Assembly (NCBI RefSeq): GCF_946190375.1
Contig: NZ_CAMIAF010000009.1
Span: 38,747-102,746, forward strand
From: Streptococcus mitis
Lineage (GTDB): Bacteria; Bacillota; Bacilli; Lactobacillales; Streptococcaceae
Length of the DNA stretch: 64,000 nucleotides
Direction: 5' to 3'
The notes under the pieces were generated by a model. The model made no database searches. It saw nothing but the letters and a program-made list of their open reading frames with translations, and was not told the origin of the DNA. The translations under genes were made by a program, and so were the position numbers. This document shows, piece after piece, positions 8,453-17,037 of this stretch (its first letter is position 1; each line of letters begins with the position of its first letter).

Positions 8453-8861
8453 TTGCGTCCTCCAAAAGTTCCGGATTTTCGTAGATGTTGCCGATGATTT
8501 CCTCATCCTCAGTCCACGCATACCCACTTAGCAATCCCTTTAGATATATGGCAGGCATTCCGCCTATGGATGTGCCACCGTATTCTTTTTCTAGATATAC
8601 TTCATGGAAACATCCTCTTGTACATTTAACGATATCACCGATAAATGCCTCTTTACCGTTCTTATCTTTGAGGCCTGTTGATTGCATGGATTCGATTTCG
8701 TCAAAGTCATAGCGATGTAAAACCCTACTATCTGGCAATCCGTCTACAAAATAGATTTCTTGCATAAAGATTTCCTTTTCTTCATAATTGATGCCGATAA
8801 TGTCATCTGGTTCAAAAATCGCTTTAATTTTATTTACCCAAACTCTAAACTTTGGTATCAT
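8442..8861 (-). CDS. YopX family phage protein
   Basis: 139 aa. The sequence MQSTGLKDKNGKEAFIGDI (about residues 59-77) is the hallmark of the YopX family: a small beta-barrel protein encoded in many Gram-positive prophages. The C-terminus EEIIGNIYENPELL also fits. The molecular function is unknown. It is translated from the early operon, 20 bp after the preceding gene. Confidence 0.85.
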   Translation of the reverse strand: MIPKFRVWVNKIKAIFEPDDIIGINYEEKEIFMQEIYFVDGLPDSRVLHRYDFDEIESMQSTGLKDKNGKEAFIGDIVKCTRGCFHEVYLEKEYGGTSIGGMPAIYLKGLLSGYAWTEDEEIIGNIYENPELLEDANET

Positions 8862-8881
8862 CCCAATTACTCCTTACTTTT

Positions 8882-9088
8882 TTAGATTTTGTCATCTTCT
8901 ACAACCTCAAATTGTACACATTTAATAACTTTAGGATTTAATAGAATACTTCTATCTTCCCCTAAAATAACCACATGCCCATTATTCATTTGAGATATGA
9001 TTGCATCTCTAATTTGTCCTAGTTTAGTATCATCTTGGTAAAGGACATGCGCTTTAAAATTATCGCATTTTATATTAACTTCAATCAC
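8882..9088 (-). CDS. Uncharacterised small phage protein
   Basis: 68 aa with alternating beta and helix character and an acidic end (VVEDDKI). No family recognised. The start lies 1 bp after the rusA-like stop codon, so translation is probably coupled. Confidence 0.5.
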   Translation of the reverse strand: MIEVNIKCDNFKAHVLYQDDTKLGQIRDAIISQMNNGHVVILGEDRSILLNPKVIKCVQFEVVEDDKI

Positions 9089-9089
9089 T

Positions 9090-9491
9090 TTAAACCTCCT
9101 CTATATCAAACTCTAATCTATAATGCCCTTTTTCCTCGCTTAATCCGCCATAAACAAAGGATAACTTTTTGATAACTTTATGATTATCGTCCGTCCAAAT
9201 ACCCGCATCAGTCATGCCATCAATGATAGCCTTGACTGTTGGGTATAAGTTAGGCGGATCTAATTTAGACTTAGTAGGGCTGTAAATTGTAACTGTAACC
9301 TCACAAGGGTTAGAGGGGCTAAAAGCAGCCCTCCCTTTATCCTTGTTCATCGATGTATGCCAATAAGCAAAAGCTCTGATGCGCTTAGTAACTTTAGCTT
9401 TATCTGTTTGATGTTGCCTGTCATTACTATTGATAACCATATTTAGAGATTTTAGCTTAGTGTTTCGAGGTAAAGAAAATTCAAATTTCAT
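9090..9491 (-). CDS. rusA: RusA-type Holliday junction resolvase
   Basis: 133 aa from MKFEFSLPRN; this start overlaps the end of the preceding gene by 11 bp and gives the normal family length. The core signature is SKLDPPNLYPTVKAIIDGM followed by WTDDNHKVI: the conserved aspartates of RusA that bind metal (D of DPPN, D of IIDG, DD of TDD). The enzyme resolves recombination and replication intermediates. With ERF and SSB nearby it completes a recombination set. Confidence 0.9.
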   Translation of the reverse strand: MKFEFSLPRNTKLKSLNMVINSNDRQHQTDKAKVTKRIRAFAYWHTSMNKDKGRAAFSPSNPCEVTVTIYSPTKSKLDPPNLYPTVKAIIDGMTDAGIWTDDNHKVIKKLSFVYGGLSEEKGHYRLEFDIEEV

Positions 9492-9714
9492 TTTGATTAC
9501 CTTGAAGCTCAATATTTTCAATTTCTGCGCGCTGTTCAAGGATTTTGAGATATGCACACATTGTATAATGTTGTGTTTCAAGTAACTCAATAGGACATTT
9601 TAGTTTAAAATCAAGCGTTCCTACGTAATAGTTACTAATCATCAAACTTAACTTGTTAGCGCGCTCTTTTAATTGTTTGTATTCATCGATCATCCGTTGT
9701 TTGTAATCACTCAT
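9481..9714 (-). CDS. crAss001_48-related small phage protein
   Basis: 77 aa. MSDYKQRMIDEYKQLKER followed by CPIELLETQ and LKILEQRAEIE matches a small helical protein seen in many Firmicute phages and annotated crAss001_48-related. The role is unknown. The gene overlaps the downstream rusA-like gene. Confidence 0.7.
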   Translation of the reverse strand: MSDYKQRMIDEYKQLKERANKLSLMISNYYVGTLDFKLKCPIELLETQHYTMCAYLKILEQRAEIENIELQGNQNEI

Positions 9715-9724
9715 CTTAATTTCC

Positions 9725-10057
9725 TCATTTCTTCAAATAGCCTGGGGCATCGTCGCCCACATTGATACTCTCATACTGTTCTTTCGTAACAAGAAACTTG
9801 CCATAAGCTCCAATTGTGACTGTATAATGCCCATCAACAATAGCTTTTTCTGTGACTGTTCCGATAAGCTCACCACCAGCATTGTCAACTTGATAAATAA
9901 TGACTGGTTTTCTTTTTTTCAATTCATCCACTTGTTGCTCCAGCTTGACCACCTGCGGTTTATAGTGATTTTTAGAGATTATCAAACCTAGATTTAGCAT
10001 TGATAGCGACAAAGCAACAAGTGCGCAAAACAGTCCAACTCGATTTTTATTTTTCAT
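9725..10057 (-). CDS. DUF1372 phage protein
   Basis: 110 aa. It has one N-terminal transmembrane helix (about residues 8-28), a short coiled stretch (KLEQQVDELKKRK), then a small beta domain with VTIGAYGKFLVTKEQYESI typical of DUF1372, a family I know mainly from streptococcal phages. It probably faces outward with a cytoplasmic N-terminus. Function unknown. Confidence 0.75.
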   Translation of the reverse strand: MKNKNRVGLFCALVALSLSMLNLGLIISKNHYKPQVVKLEQQVDELKKRKPVIIYQVDNAGGELIGTVTEKAIVDGHYTVTIGAYGKFLVTKEQYESINVGDDAPGYLKK

Positions 10058-10058
10058 G

Positions 10059-10235
10059 TCATATCTCCAAAATCTTTATTACTGTATAAATCAAAGCGAT
10101 AGCATAAACATCAAAGATAAACCAAACCACCTTGTCCGCTCTCCCCTCTTTGTAGGTTTTATGACCAGCAACGAAAATCAGAATAGCAAGGAGTAAGCAA
10201 GCGCTGATAACCATCAATTTCAGAAACAAGATCAT
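10059..10235 (-). CDS. Small phage membrane protein
   Basis: 58 aa starting MILFLKLMVISAC; its ATG directly follows the TAG of the upstream gene and its stop is 1 bp from the DUF1372 start, so it is packed tightly into the operon. There are two hydrophobic segments (about 2-24 and 37-56) separated by a basic loop HKTYKEGRADK. Function unknown. Confidence 0.6.
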   Translation of the reverse strand: MILFLKLMVISACLLLAILIFVAGHKTYKEGRADKVVWFIFDVYAIALIYTVIKILEI

Positions 10236-10607
10236 CTAATTACCGCCTAACTCTTCAACCACTTTACTTACAGCTGCTAAAATCTGTTCTTTTACTTTGG
10301 TGTCCTTGATGTCATCAATCCCCTCAACTTTCCCAGTTTCTACATTGATAGCGATTGAACCAACAAAAGAGCTATCTTCCTCACCAGATTCATCAAGAAT
10401 TTCTTTAGCACTCTTTCCGTCTAAGATATCTAGCAAATCATGACTAATATTATGCATAATATTAGCTATTTTAAATTTACTCGCATTCTTTGCTGAAAGA
10501 TAGTAGAGCATTGCCTCTTTGCACTCATCGTGTAATGTCTCCGCAAATTCTTTCAAGTTCTCTACGATAGTTTCAGCTGATACTGCGTTTTTAGTTTCTT
10601 TAGTCAT
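10236..10607 (-). CDS. Uncharacterised phage protein
   Basis: 123 aa, acidic and helical, with a clear start and a ggaa-rich site. Residues 25-65 look like a helical bundle; the C-terminus VSKVVEELGGN is conserved-looking but unassigned. It lies 14 bp downstream of the next gene in the early operon. Confidence 0.55.
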   Translation of the reverse strand: MTKETKNAVSAETIVENLKEFAETLHDECKEAMLYYLSAKNASKFKIANIMHNISHDLLDILDGKSAKEILDESGEEDSSFVGSIAINVETGKVEGIDDIKDTKVKEQILAAVSKVVEELGGN

Positions 10608-10621
10608 TGTTTTTTCCTCTC

Positions 10622-11359
10622 TTATGCTAATACTGTGATATGTTTTTGGTCTGCTAGTTGCTCTTTTAGATAGGCTGCAATGTTTCCTACCGCATCAGCT
10701 ACCCAGCGCTTGCCATCTGCCTCAAATAAAGCCATATTGGCTTGCTTATCAATCCTAAAGACAAATAGGCTTGCTGGTTGTTCGACCTCGCCAAATGTAC
10801 GATATGGGCGCAATGTAACTGGGTTAGGTGTTTTCCCTTTAGCAAGACTTGCCACTCCTGTTTTAACTGTTGCTACTTGATATACTCCGGTATCTTCAAT
10901 TTCAGCCCCATTCTCAATTTTCAATGCGCTAGCAAATTCTAGCAATGTGCCACGATCATTATCGTCAATAAAGTTTGATTGCAACATGATATTGAACTGT
11001 TCTGATGATAGGAAACAGCTAAAAGATAACTCTGGGATGCGTGCCTTAACATCAACAAGTAATGTGCGACGTTCTAACTCATCATTTTCAGACCACACAC
11101 AAACCTCATCATTTTTCTCAACTGCTACAATCAGGCGTTGGTTTTTCAAATTGTTGAGGTCTGTTTTGAGATAGTCAACTAGACTTGTTAAGGTTGATAG
11201 CTCCAAAGTTTTAGGATATCGTTTGGGGTCAAGTTCTTTGAGGTTGAATTTGTTGGCATCATAGTACTCTGTGCCATCTGCAGCTGTTAAAATTTCTAAC
11301 CCACACTTATTTAGTTCTACTGCGTATTCCAATGCTGATTTAAGATTTTCTGTTGTCAT
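10622..11359 (-). CDS. Uncharacterised phage protein (DUF2303-like size and context)
   Basis: 245 aa. Mixed alpha/beta with the segments VAVEKNDEVCVWSENDEL and VTLRPYRTFGEVEQPAS. In related phages the same gene precedes the protein annotated as replication terminator, as it does here (1 bp spacing). I cannot name a function. DUF2303 is considered from size and context only. Confidence 0.55.
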   Translation of the reverse strand: MTTENLKSALEYAVELNKCGLEILTAADGTEYYDANKFNLKELDPKRYPKTLELSTLTSLVDYLKTDLNNLKNQRLIVAVEKNDEVCVWSENDELERRTLLVDVKARIPELSFSCFLSSEQFNIMLQSNFIDDNDRGTLLEFASALKIENGAEIEDTGVYQVATVKTGVASLAKGKTPNPVTLRPYRTFGEVEQPASLFVFRIDKQANMALFEADGKRWVADAVGNIAAYLKEQLADQKHITVLA

Positions 11360-11360
11360 A

Positions 11361-11795
11361 TTAGTTACCTACTTTCTTTTTGTTGAAATCAATAATATCT
11401 GGTTTTGTTTCTGCTTGTTGTTCAATTTCTGCCACTGGTTGCCCAATGTCCGTCAAAATTTCTCCGTTTTCGTCAAAGTACATTTGACCAGGTACTGTAC
11501 TTTTCAGCTCGTTAGCGTGTACTTGTCCTGTATCAAAATCACGCCCAACAAGAATTGTTGTAGCTACTCCATTTTGAGGCGCAAATTTTGATTTTACCTC
11601 CATGATAGTATCAACCACTGTACGCTCTTCATTAGCTGACATTGTAAGCGTGATTGTCACTTTTCGTTTTGCTTTCGCATCTGTATTTAGGTCAAGGATG
11701 TTGTCAAAGACTTTTTCAAGCTCTTTGTCTAGTTTCTCCTGTAATCCTCCATCTGCAATGTGGGTTAGGTCTAACCCGATAAGTTTTTTATCCAT
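11361..11795 (-). CDS. Phage 'replication terminator protein' family
   Basis: 144 aa. The sequence KRKVTITLTMSANEERTV with the end KPDIIDFNKKK corresponds to a small protein usually annotated replication terminator in Listeria and streptococcal phages. The biochemical role is not established. It is translated just ahead of the preceding gene in the early operon. Confidence 0.65.
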   Translation of the reverse strand: MDKKLIGLDLTHIADGGLQEKLDKELEKVFDNILDLNTDAKAKRKVTITLTMSANEERTVVDTIMEVKSKFAPQNGVATTILVGRDFDTGQVHANELKSTVPGQMYFDENGEILTDIGQPVAEIEQQAETKPDIIDFNKKKVGN

Positions 11796-11809
11796 ATTGT
11801 CCTCCTGCT

Positions 11810-12559
11810 TTAAATTAAGCTAATTTGAAATGACGATAGCATTTTCTCTTGTGCAGCCTTATAGAAATCTTTCTTAATTTCAAATCCATAGGCTGACCTA
11901 TTCATCTCAATAGCAGCTCTTAGGGTTGAGCCAGAACCTGCTACGGGATCAATGACAACATCGCCCTCATCTGTAAAAATTTCAATCAATCGTTTCAAAA
12001 CTGGTATCGGTTTTTGCGTGGGATGGATAACGGGGTAAGAGCTATCTTTTTCCCACGGAGCGTGATTGAGTATCATAGCCCCACCATTGTTAAATTTAGG
12101 GAGTTTGTCACGATATAATACCGTTGCCTCTTCAACTGCGCCAACAATTTTCATGTTTGCCTTTAGCACTTGTGGGCTTGATTTCTTTGTAAAATAGAGC
12201 GGATAAGCATTATTAAAACCATGCTTTTTGCCACATTCTATAATCATGTCTCGCTGTTGCCAGGCATGAAAGACAATCATGGCAGGTGCTTTGCCCTTTT
12301 CCTTGGGTTCTTTCTTCAATAACCGACTACAAAAATCAAAGAAATTATTGATTTTGAAATCATTATCTGTATCAAAAAATGATTTCCCTGCTAATCTGCT
12401 CTCTCCGTTTTTGTTATCACCATTCTCATACCATCTTGGATCAGAAGCATAAGCGTTATTTCCTAGATTGTAAGGAATATCAGCAATAATAAGTTGCGCC
12501 CTCGGTATGTTGTATCGCTTAGCATTTTCAAAGTGGTCATTGATAAGTTCAAATTTCAT
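11810..12559 (-). CDS. Orphan DNA methyltransferase (beta-class N4/N6)
   Basis: 249 aa from the ATG at 12559, which has better spacing to aaggag than the GTG one codon earlier. Motif IV is DIPY (about residues 27-30, in place of the usual DPPY) and precedes motif I DPVAGSGST (about 210), the order of beta-class enzymes. No restriction gene is adjacent, so it is probably a solitary phage methylase protecting phage DNA or altering host marks. The Pro-to-Ile change in motif IV is uncommon but the catalytic D and Y remain. Confidence 0.85.
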   Translation of the reverse strand: MKFELINDHFENAKRYNIPRAQLIIADIPYNLGNNAYASDPRWYENGDNKNGESRLAGKSFFDTDNDFKINNFFDFCSRLLKKEPKEKGKAPAMIVFHAWQQRDMIIECGKKHGFNNAYPLYFTKKSSPQVLKANMKIVGAVEEATVLYRDKLPKFNNGGAMILNHAPWEKDSSYPVIHPTQKPIPVLKRLIEIFTDEGDVVIDPVAGSGSTLRAAIEMNRSAYGFEIKKDFYKAAQEKMLSSFQISLI

Positions 12560-12569
12560 CACAAACTCC

Positions 12570-12989
12570 TTACTTCAAAAGTTTTTGTAACTGCTGTAAG
12601 CGATCTTGACTATCTAACAACTCCAGATATCTTTTATGGCTGATCAAGACATATCCTGCTAGGTCATGACCTAGTAAAGTATCATCAACAAATAGCTCCA
12701 TTTGCTCAGTCGAGGTGTCAAAGTGAGACTCTGCATCAGTGTCCTTTTTCTTTTTGGTAAAGGTATTAGCAATAACCTCAATTTCTGACTCATTGCTTAA
12801 AAATGATGATACTTGAGTATTTAGAGCATCGGCAAATGCCTCAATTTCCTCAATCGTTGGAGTTGTAACATTTCTCTCAATGTCACTTACTCGATTTTGA
12901 CTAATGCCAACCATAGGGGCAAGATCATACTGAGTAAGCTCTGCCTCTTTACGGATGGCACGCATTTTAGCGCCATCAAATACTTTCAT
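12570..12989 (-). CDS. XRE-family transcriptional regulator
   Basis: 139 aa. An N-terminal helix-turn-helix (AELTQYDLAPMVGISQNRV, about residues 15-33) is followed by a linker and a C-terminal helical part. The 3' end touches the methylase gene (10 bp) and the 5' end overlaps the next gene by 4 bp. It may tune the early operon or control the methylase, as solitary methylases often have such partners, but no operator was identified. Confidence 0.75.
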   Translation of the reverse strand: MKVFDGAKMRAIRKEAELTQYDLAPMVGISQNRVSDIERNVTTPTIEEIEAFADALNTQVSSFLSNESEIEVIANTFTKKKKDTDAESHFDTSTEQMELFVDDTLLGHDLAGYVLISHKRYLELLDSQDRLQQLQKLLK

Positions 12990-13189
12990 CTAAACACCTC
13001 CCCTCCATTTTCAAAGAAACGCTGTTGTATTGCATTTTGTGCAATCTTTACTTGTATTTCTGGCTGTTGATAGTATTTGATTTGTTTTTTGTACTCAGAA
13101 ACTGCAATTTTAGCAACAGCTGTAATAATACCAGCCCAGGTTGTTGTGATAATAGCGATTAGAATTAAGATAAAATCAAATTGTGTCAT
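12986..13189 (-). CDS. Small phage membrane protein
   Basis: 67 aa from the ATG at 13189 with aaagga 8 bp upstream; the upstream TTG start would destroy that spacing. One transmembrane helix (about residues 4-27) is followed by a basic cytoplasmic tail. It overlaps the XRE gene start by 4 bp (ATGA-type coupling). Function unknown. Confidence 0.55.
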   Translation of the reverse strand: MTQFDFILILIAIITTTWAGIITAVAKIAVSEYKKQIKYYQQPEIQVKIAQNAIQQRFFENGGEVFR

Positions 13190-13237
13190 GTTGTTTTTCC
13201 TTTTCAAATTGGTTTAATATTGCTTGTAAAAGTAATT

Positions 13238-13303
13238 TCACCCTCTCATCTTATTTCTGATGGTGAAAGAGTGTTTAGGTGGTTCCCATCTATATCCAAC
13301 CAT
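13238..13303 (-). CDS. Putative 21-residue phage peptide
   Basis: A 21-codon frame beginning MVGYRWEPPKHS, with an excellent site (taggagg, 8 bp before ATG), lies in the otherwise empty interval after ssb. Its product is basic. The near-perfect ribosome site and full use of the gap are the only support; it may be a real microprotein or chance. Confidence 0.4.
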   Translation of the reverse strand: MVGYRWEPPKHSFTIRNKMRG

Positions 13304-13315
13304 ACTTAGAACCTC

Positions 13316-13861
13316 CTAGAAAGGCAAATCATCATCACTGATATCCAATGGGTTTGTCGGTCTGCCAAATGGATTGTTATCACGGGTGAAATCAGGAACT
13401 GGATTTGTTGTGTTCCCCTCAAAGAAACTACCTTGTTGCCCGTAACTATTTCCATTTTGGAAAGAACTGCCTTGATTACTGTAGCCCTGCTGCTGATAAC
13501 CACCATGATTGTCTTGATGGCCTTGATTATTTTGCTGACTGTTACGACTTTCTAGCAATTGGAAATTACTAGCAACAACCTCTGTGACATAAACACGTTG
13601 GCCTTGTTGATTATCATAGCTACGTGTTTGAATTACTCCTGTGATACCAATCAATGAGCCTTTTTTAGCCCAATTAGCAAGATTTTCAGCTGACTGTCTC
13701 CAGATAACGCAATTGATAAAATCAGCCTCACGCTCTCCAGCCTCATTCTTAAATGGACGATTTACAGCAAGAGTAAACGTAGCAACCGCAATATTAGATT
13801 GCGTGTATCTCAGTTCAGCATCTTTTGTAAGCCGCCCTACTAACACAACGTTATTTATCAT
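13316..13861 (-). CDS. ssb: Single-stranded DNA-binding protein
   Basis: 181 aa. The N-terminal OB fold begins [14 protein letters not shown] and includes [17 protein letters not shown]; a Gln/Asn/Gly-rich linker follows, and the conserved acidic tip DISDDDLPF recruits repair proteins. Phage SSB coats ssDNA during replication and ERF annealing. It is a complete typical bacterial-type SSB, probably acquired from a host. Confidence 0.95.
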   Translation of the reverse strand: MINNVVLVGRLTKDAELRYTQSNIAVATFTLAVNRPFKNEAGEREADFINCVIWRQSAENLANWAKKGSLIGITGVIQTRSYDNQQGQRVYVTEVVASNFQLLESRNSQQNNQGHQDNHGGYQQQGYSNQGSSFQNGNSYGQQGSFFEGNTTNPVPDFTRDNNPFGRPTNPLDISDDDLPF

Positions 13862-13863
13862 TT

Positions 13864-14511
13864 TTAATCCATCCCTTCGTACAAACTTTTTCCAAGTTGT
13901 TCCCCAAAATCTTTTTCATCTTTGGGGTCTAATGCTGCCAACTCTGTGACAACTCTTATTTTCGTTTCTCTACACGGCTGATAGCCGTATTTGGCATACC
14001 TCAACATCCTATTAAATGTACTTACGGGATATGGCAAAACATTATCAACAACTAAACGTTTTGTGTGCAAATGCTCAAAGAAATCTTCATGAAATATGAC
14101 TTCAAAAACAGCCATATAATCATCTTCATCCAAATTGTCATAATTTTTGTAATAAGCAAACTTCGTTATTGTGAAATCAAAATTTGAAATAACTTGTTTT
14201 GGATTTCCGTATGTGTTTCTGATGAGCTCTAAACGAACTTTATCTTTTATAGAATATATAGACCAGCAATTTTTGTTTTCGTACGAAAATTTCCAGTCAT
14301 TTGGTTTCTCTTTTATAAGTTGTTTATAATATCTCTGAGCTTCGATAAAATCCTGGTTGTTTTCAAAGAATATGTCTAGGTCTTTAACTGGTTCGCCATT
14401 GAAAATATTCTTAAAGCAACCTCCAGCGATATATCCTTTATGTCCAACTAGAAATTTATCAAGCCACCAAAGTTGTCTATAATTAAGTAAATCACTCTTT
14501 CTAAAATTCAT
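13864..14511 (-). CDS. Phage nucleotidyltransferase-fold protein
   Basis: 215 aa. The head motif of the DNA polymerase beta / tRNA nucleotidyltransferase superfamily is visible: [11 protein letters not shown] followed by KDLDIFF (about residues 26-53), i.e. GG..K/S and DxD. The remainder is helical and lacks recognisable tRNA-binding domains. It may transfer a nucleotide to an unknown RNA or protein target. Another protein of the same fold lies in the chromosome at 61044. It is translated 2 bp upstream of ssb. Confidence 0.7.
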   Translation of the reverse strand: MNFRKSDLLNYRQLWWLDKFLVGHKGYIAGGCFKNIFNGEPVKDLDIFFENNQDFIEAQRYYKQLIKEKPNDWKFSYENKNCWSIYSIKDKVRLELIRNTYGNPKQVISNFDFTITKFAYYKNYDNLDEDDYMAVFEVIFHEDFFEHLHTKRLVVDNVLPYPVSTFNRMLRYAKYGYQPCRETKIRVVTELAALDPKDEKDFGEQLGKSLYEGMD

Positions 14512-14827
14512 ATTCCCCTCCTGGATTGTGCCACCAGACCATCAGGTCATCCTGATTGTCTCTGATGTACTGATCAAATCTTTCAAAGTGGTCGATAGCA
14601 TGTTTTAAGCGTTGCATACCCTCTCCAGCTTTTGAGCAAAAGCCACAAACTTTAAAGACAGGCTCAATCATGTCAATAATTTCTACGACTTGGCCATCAA
14701 GGTTCCAGACGCTATCCTCTCCCACCTTAAAATCCAGGATAAACTCATCCCCTAGGTTGTGGATAACCTGCAATCTCTTGCCGTCCGAGTAGATGGCTAC
14801 GCTGTCAGATACTTTTCTAATTTCCAT
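14501..14827 (-). CDS. Uncharacterised phage protein with CxxC motif
   Basis: 108 aa from MEIRKVSDSV with ggagg 5 bp upstream. The N-terminal half is beta-rich (YSDGKRLQVIHNLGDEFIL); a FKVCGFCSKAGEG motif at about residues 59-71 could bind zinc or iron. It overlaps the nucleotidyltransferase gene by 11 bp. Confidence 0.55.
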   Translation of the reverse strand: MEIRKVSDSVAIYSDGKRLQVIHNLGDEFILDFKVGEDSVWNLDGQVVEIIDMIEPVFKVCGFCSKAGEGMQRLKHAIDHFERFDQYIRDNQDDLMVWWHNPGGEYEF

Positions 14828-14829
14828 GG

Positions 14830-14991
14830 TTACCTCCCCATTGACTCTGGAGAAATATCCCAAGATTTTTCTATCTCCAATTTCCTTTTTTCGCCATACA
14901 GAGTCGCTAATAGGTTCTCTATTTTGCCTATTAACTCATCAGGCACCCCATATTCAGCCAATTCTTCTGAAATTTTTTCAATTTCTGTCAT
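14830..14991 (-). CDS. Uncharacterised small phage protein
   Basis: 53 aa, helical and charged, starting MTEIEKISEELAEYG. Its stop is 2 bp ahead of the next start and its own start 2 bp after the previous stop, so it fills the interval exactly. No family recognised. Confidence 0.5.
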   Translation of the reverse strand: MTEIEKISEELAEYGVPDELIGKIENLLATLYGEKRKLEIEKSWDISPESMGR

Positions 14992-14993
14992 AT

Positions 14994-15107
14994 CTACCAC
15001 CCACATTGATCATTGAGTTTGAGCATTTGAGATAATGGGCTTGCTTTGTCAAGCTCCTTAGCCGTTGACCAACCTTTTACATTTTCAATCAATTCATTAA
15101 ATTTCAT
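14994..15107 (-). pseudogene. Truncated MazG-like nucleotide pyrophosphohydrolase remnant
   Basis: 37 codons with a strong aggagg site, starting MKFNELIENVKGWS. The pattern A..ELDKASPLSQMLKL is the first helix of small phage MazG-like proteins, which continue with an E-E-x-x-E metal site. Here the frame diverges immediately after QMLKL (NDQCGW, stop), before any catalytic glutamate. I infer a deletion that removed most of the enzyme. The start overlaps the previous stop as ATGA. Confidence 0.5.
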
Positions 15108-15265
15108 TGTGCATACCTCCTGCTGCAATATTCACGTTCTAAGCTATCTAGCCCCACTTTTAAATACTCGATAGAGTAAATAGCAAGGCTTTTCTTTTCA
15201 ATTTGTGAGAGAGGCCTGTTAGCCTCCTCAAACTCTAAAATAAGTTGATACTTTCTAAATTCCAC
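15104..15265 (-). CDS. Small phage protein, GTG start
   Basis: 53 aa starting at GTG 15265, immediately after the TAG of the DUF1351 gene (TAGGTG), with gagggtta upstream. It is a helical, charged product (VEFRKYQLILEFEEANRP). It ends in an ATGA overlap with the MazG-like remnant. Unknown function. Confidence 0.5.
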   Translation of the reverse strand: MEFRKYQLILEFEEANRPLSQIEKKSLAIYSIEYLKVGLDSLEREYCSRRYAQ

Positions 15266-16255
15266 CTAACCCTCCAAAGTTTCAAAGCTGATAAAGTTAT
15301 CCTCAAGCCATTCTTGCAACTGGTTAAGCTGAGATTTTCCGCCATGCAATGTCAAACGCAAGTCAATTGTTAAAGGTTCGCTAGGCTCGAATTTTGCCAC
15401 CTCTCGCGCATTATTTTGAGGTTCTGGTGTAATTGTACCCTGTTCCAAAATCTCGCCTGTTTCAGCGTCATAAGCCTTGATGTTCGCATTAGCATTTTCC
15501 TTGGCCGATTGAGCAATTTCTTCAAGTCGTTCAGCTTTTGCTTTTTCTTGAGCCTCTTTCTGCTCTTTGCGTGCAATCTCAGCATCACGATCTGTTTTCA
15601 TCATCTTGAAAACATCAACAAGGCTCTTACCATCTTCAAGATGTCTGATATAGCTATCAGCTGGCAAATCGTACTCTTGAGCTAGTTCTTGGATAGCTTG
15701 CTTGTTAGCCTTGTATTCTTCCAGGGCATCAAATTCTGAAAGCACCAAGGCATCCATTTCATCAAGTGTTGTCTTTTTCAGTTCGTACTTGCCTGTTTTA
15801 AAATATTTCTTGAGGCTGTACTCATCGTATTTGTCAGCGAATGTGGATTTTTCAATCCCTGCGACCATACACTTATCCTCAAAGGTAGTTCGGACAGCAT
15901 CCACGCGCATCAATCGTTCATGTTCATCAATTGCATTAAGTCCTGCTGTGATGTTTGCAATGACATTATCCAATGGCTCAACTGTTTTCTTGTACCACTT
16001 CTCAAATTCCTTGTATGGATTATTGATATTGTTTTTGATTTCCTTACGCCGAGTTTCCAACGCCTCTTTTAATTTATTTAGGCGTGTACGCTCATCATAA
16101 TCAATCTTGTAAGTGGATGCAGTCACCTCATAATTTGTGTACTGTGCAACGATTGCTGCAAGTTGTTTCTCAACGCTATCATAATCAACATTAATTACTG
16201 CAGGTTGAAAATCTACCTTAATTTCTGTCAAGCTATTAGTTACATCTTTTACCAT
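15266..16255 (-). CDS. DUF1351 phage recombination-associated protein
   Basis: 329 aa. It is a long, mostly coiled-coil protein with RLNKLKEALETRRKEIK and YKEFEKWYKK in the first third, and a charged helix AEIARKEQKEAQEKAKAER about two thirds in, followed by a beta-rich C-terminus. This is the DUF1351 layout. In streptococcal phages the gene sits next to ERF, as here (2 bp), suggesting a partner in single-strand annealing, by analogy with nuclease/annealase pairs; no nuclease motif is seen. Confidence 0.75.
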   Translation of the reverse strand: MVKDVTNSLTEIKVDFQPAVINVDYDSVEKQLAAIVAQYTNYEVTASTYKIDYDERTRLNKLKEALETRRKEIKNNINNPYKEFEKWYKKTVEPLDNVIANITAGLNAIDEHERLMRVDAVRTTFEDKCMVAGIEKSTFADKYDEYSLKKYFKTGKYELKKTTLDEMDALVLSEFDALEEYKANKQAIQELAQEYDLPADSYIRHLEDGKSLVDVFKMMKTDRDAEIARKEQKEAQEKAKAERLEEIAQSAKENANANIKAYDAETGEILEQGTITPEPQNNAREVAKFEPSEPLTIDLRLTLHGGKSQLNQLQEWLEDNFISFETLEG

Positions 16256-16257
16256 GT

Positions 16258-16956
16258 TTAATTACCTCTCTTTGCTTTTGCCTTTGCTAGTTGTTCAGTT
16301 AAATAGTTTTTCAATGCCTCATAGTCACCAACTTGTACTCTATGAAAATCTTGTAAACCTTTTAATTTTTCAGATAGCACATAGTTAGCAAGCGCATCGA
16401 ACGGCATCCCTTTAATTTTTGCAATATCATTTATAAGGTCGTTAATTTCTCGATACTGATCGTTGCCAATGTACCTTACTTGATTTTGTTCTTGGGCTTG
16501 CTGGTTGTTTGCTTTCTGTTGCTGATTAGTCTGTCCTTGTTCTTGGCTTTCTTCTACTGGATACTCATCAATATCTTTTTCACCAATCGCAAACAACCCC
16601 TGCAAGGCATATTTTCGAGCGTATGAGCTGACTGCACCTGTCCATTGCGGATCTTGCATTTGCTTAACCTGTCCTTTTTGAGTATTGAATACTGGAACTG
16701 TACTTAGTTCAGCAAATGAAGTTGATTGTTGCTTGATATTCCCCTCTTTATCTAGCGCAAATGCTGTTGATTGGATAAATACCCTACCAGCAACCTCAAT
16801 TAGTTCATCAGATGCAATTACAGACCAGTCACTATTTAACTCCTTAAAAGCTGTGTAAATGTCTTCGGCATTTCTAAATGCATATTTGACATCTTTGGTT
16901 TTTCTCTTCTCCAATTGCATTTTTCTTTGCAATTCTGCAAATGTTAAATCTGCCAT
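16258..16956 (-). CDS. erf: ERF-family single-strand annealing protein
   Basis: 232 aa. GAVSSYARKYALQGLFAIGE (about residues 104-123) is the conserved ERF core. The C-terminal third after a Gln-rich linker is a separate helical region. ERF proteins anneal complementary ssDNA and can circularise phage genomes. With SSB and RusA this gives a full phage recombination module. Confidence 0.88.
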   Translation of the reverse strand: MADLTFAELQRKMQLEKRKTKDVKYAFRNAEDIYTAFKELNSDWSVIASDELIEVAGRVFIQSTAFALDKEGNIKQQSTSFAELSTVPVFNTQKGQVKQMQDPQWTGAVSSYARKYALQGLFAIGEKDIDEYPVEESQEQGQTNQQQKANNQQAQEQNQVRYIGNDQYREINDLINDIAKIKGMPFDALANYVLSEKLKGLQDFHRVQVGDYEALKNYLTEQLAKAKAKRGN

Positions 16957-17037
16957 TTTCCTCCTCCTGTAAAAACTCTGTAATTCCTTTATTATCTATA
17001 AGTATGAGTTTGTTGTTTGTTAGTAGTTATTATTCTG

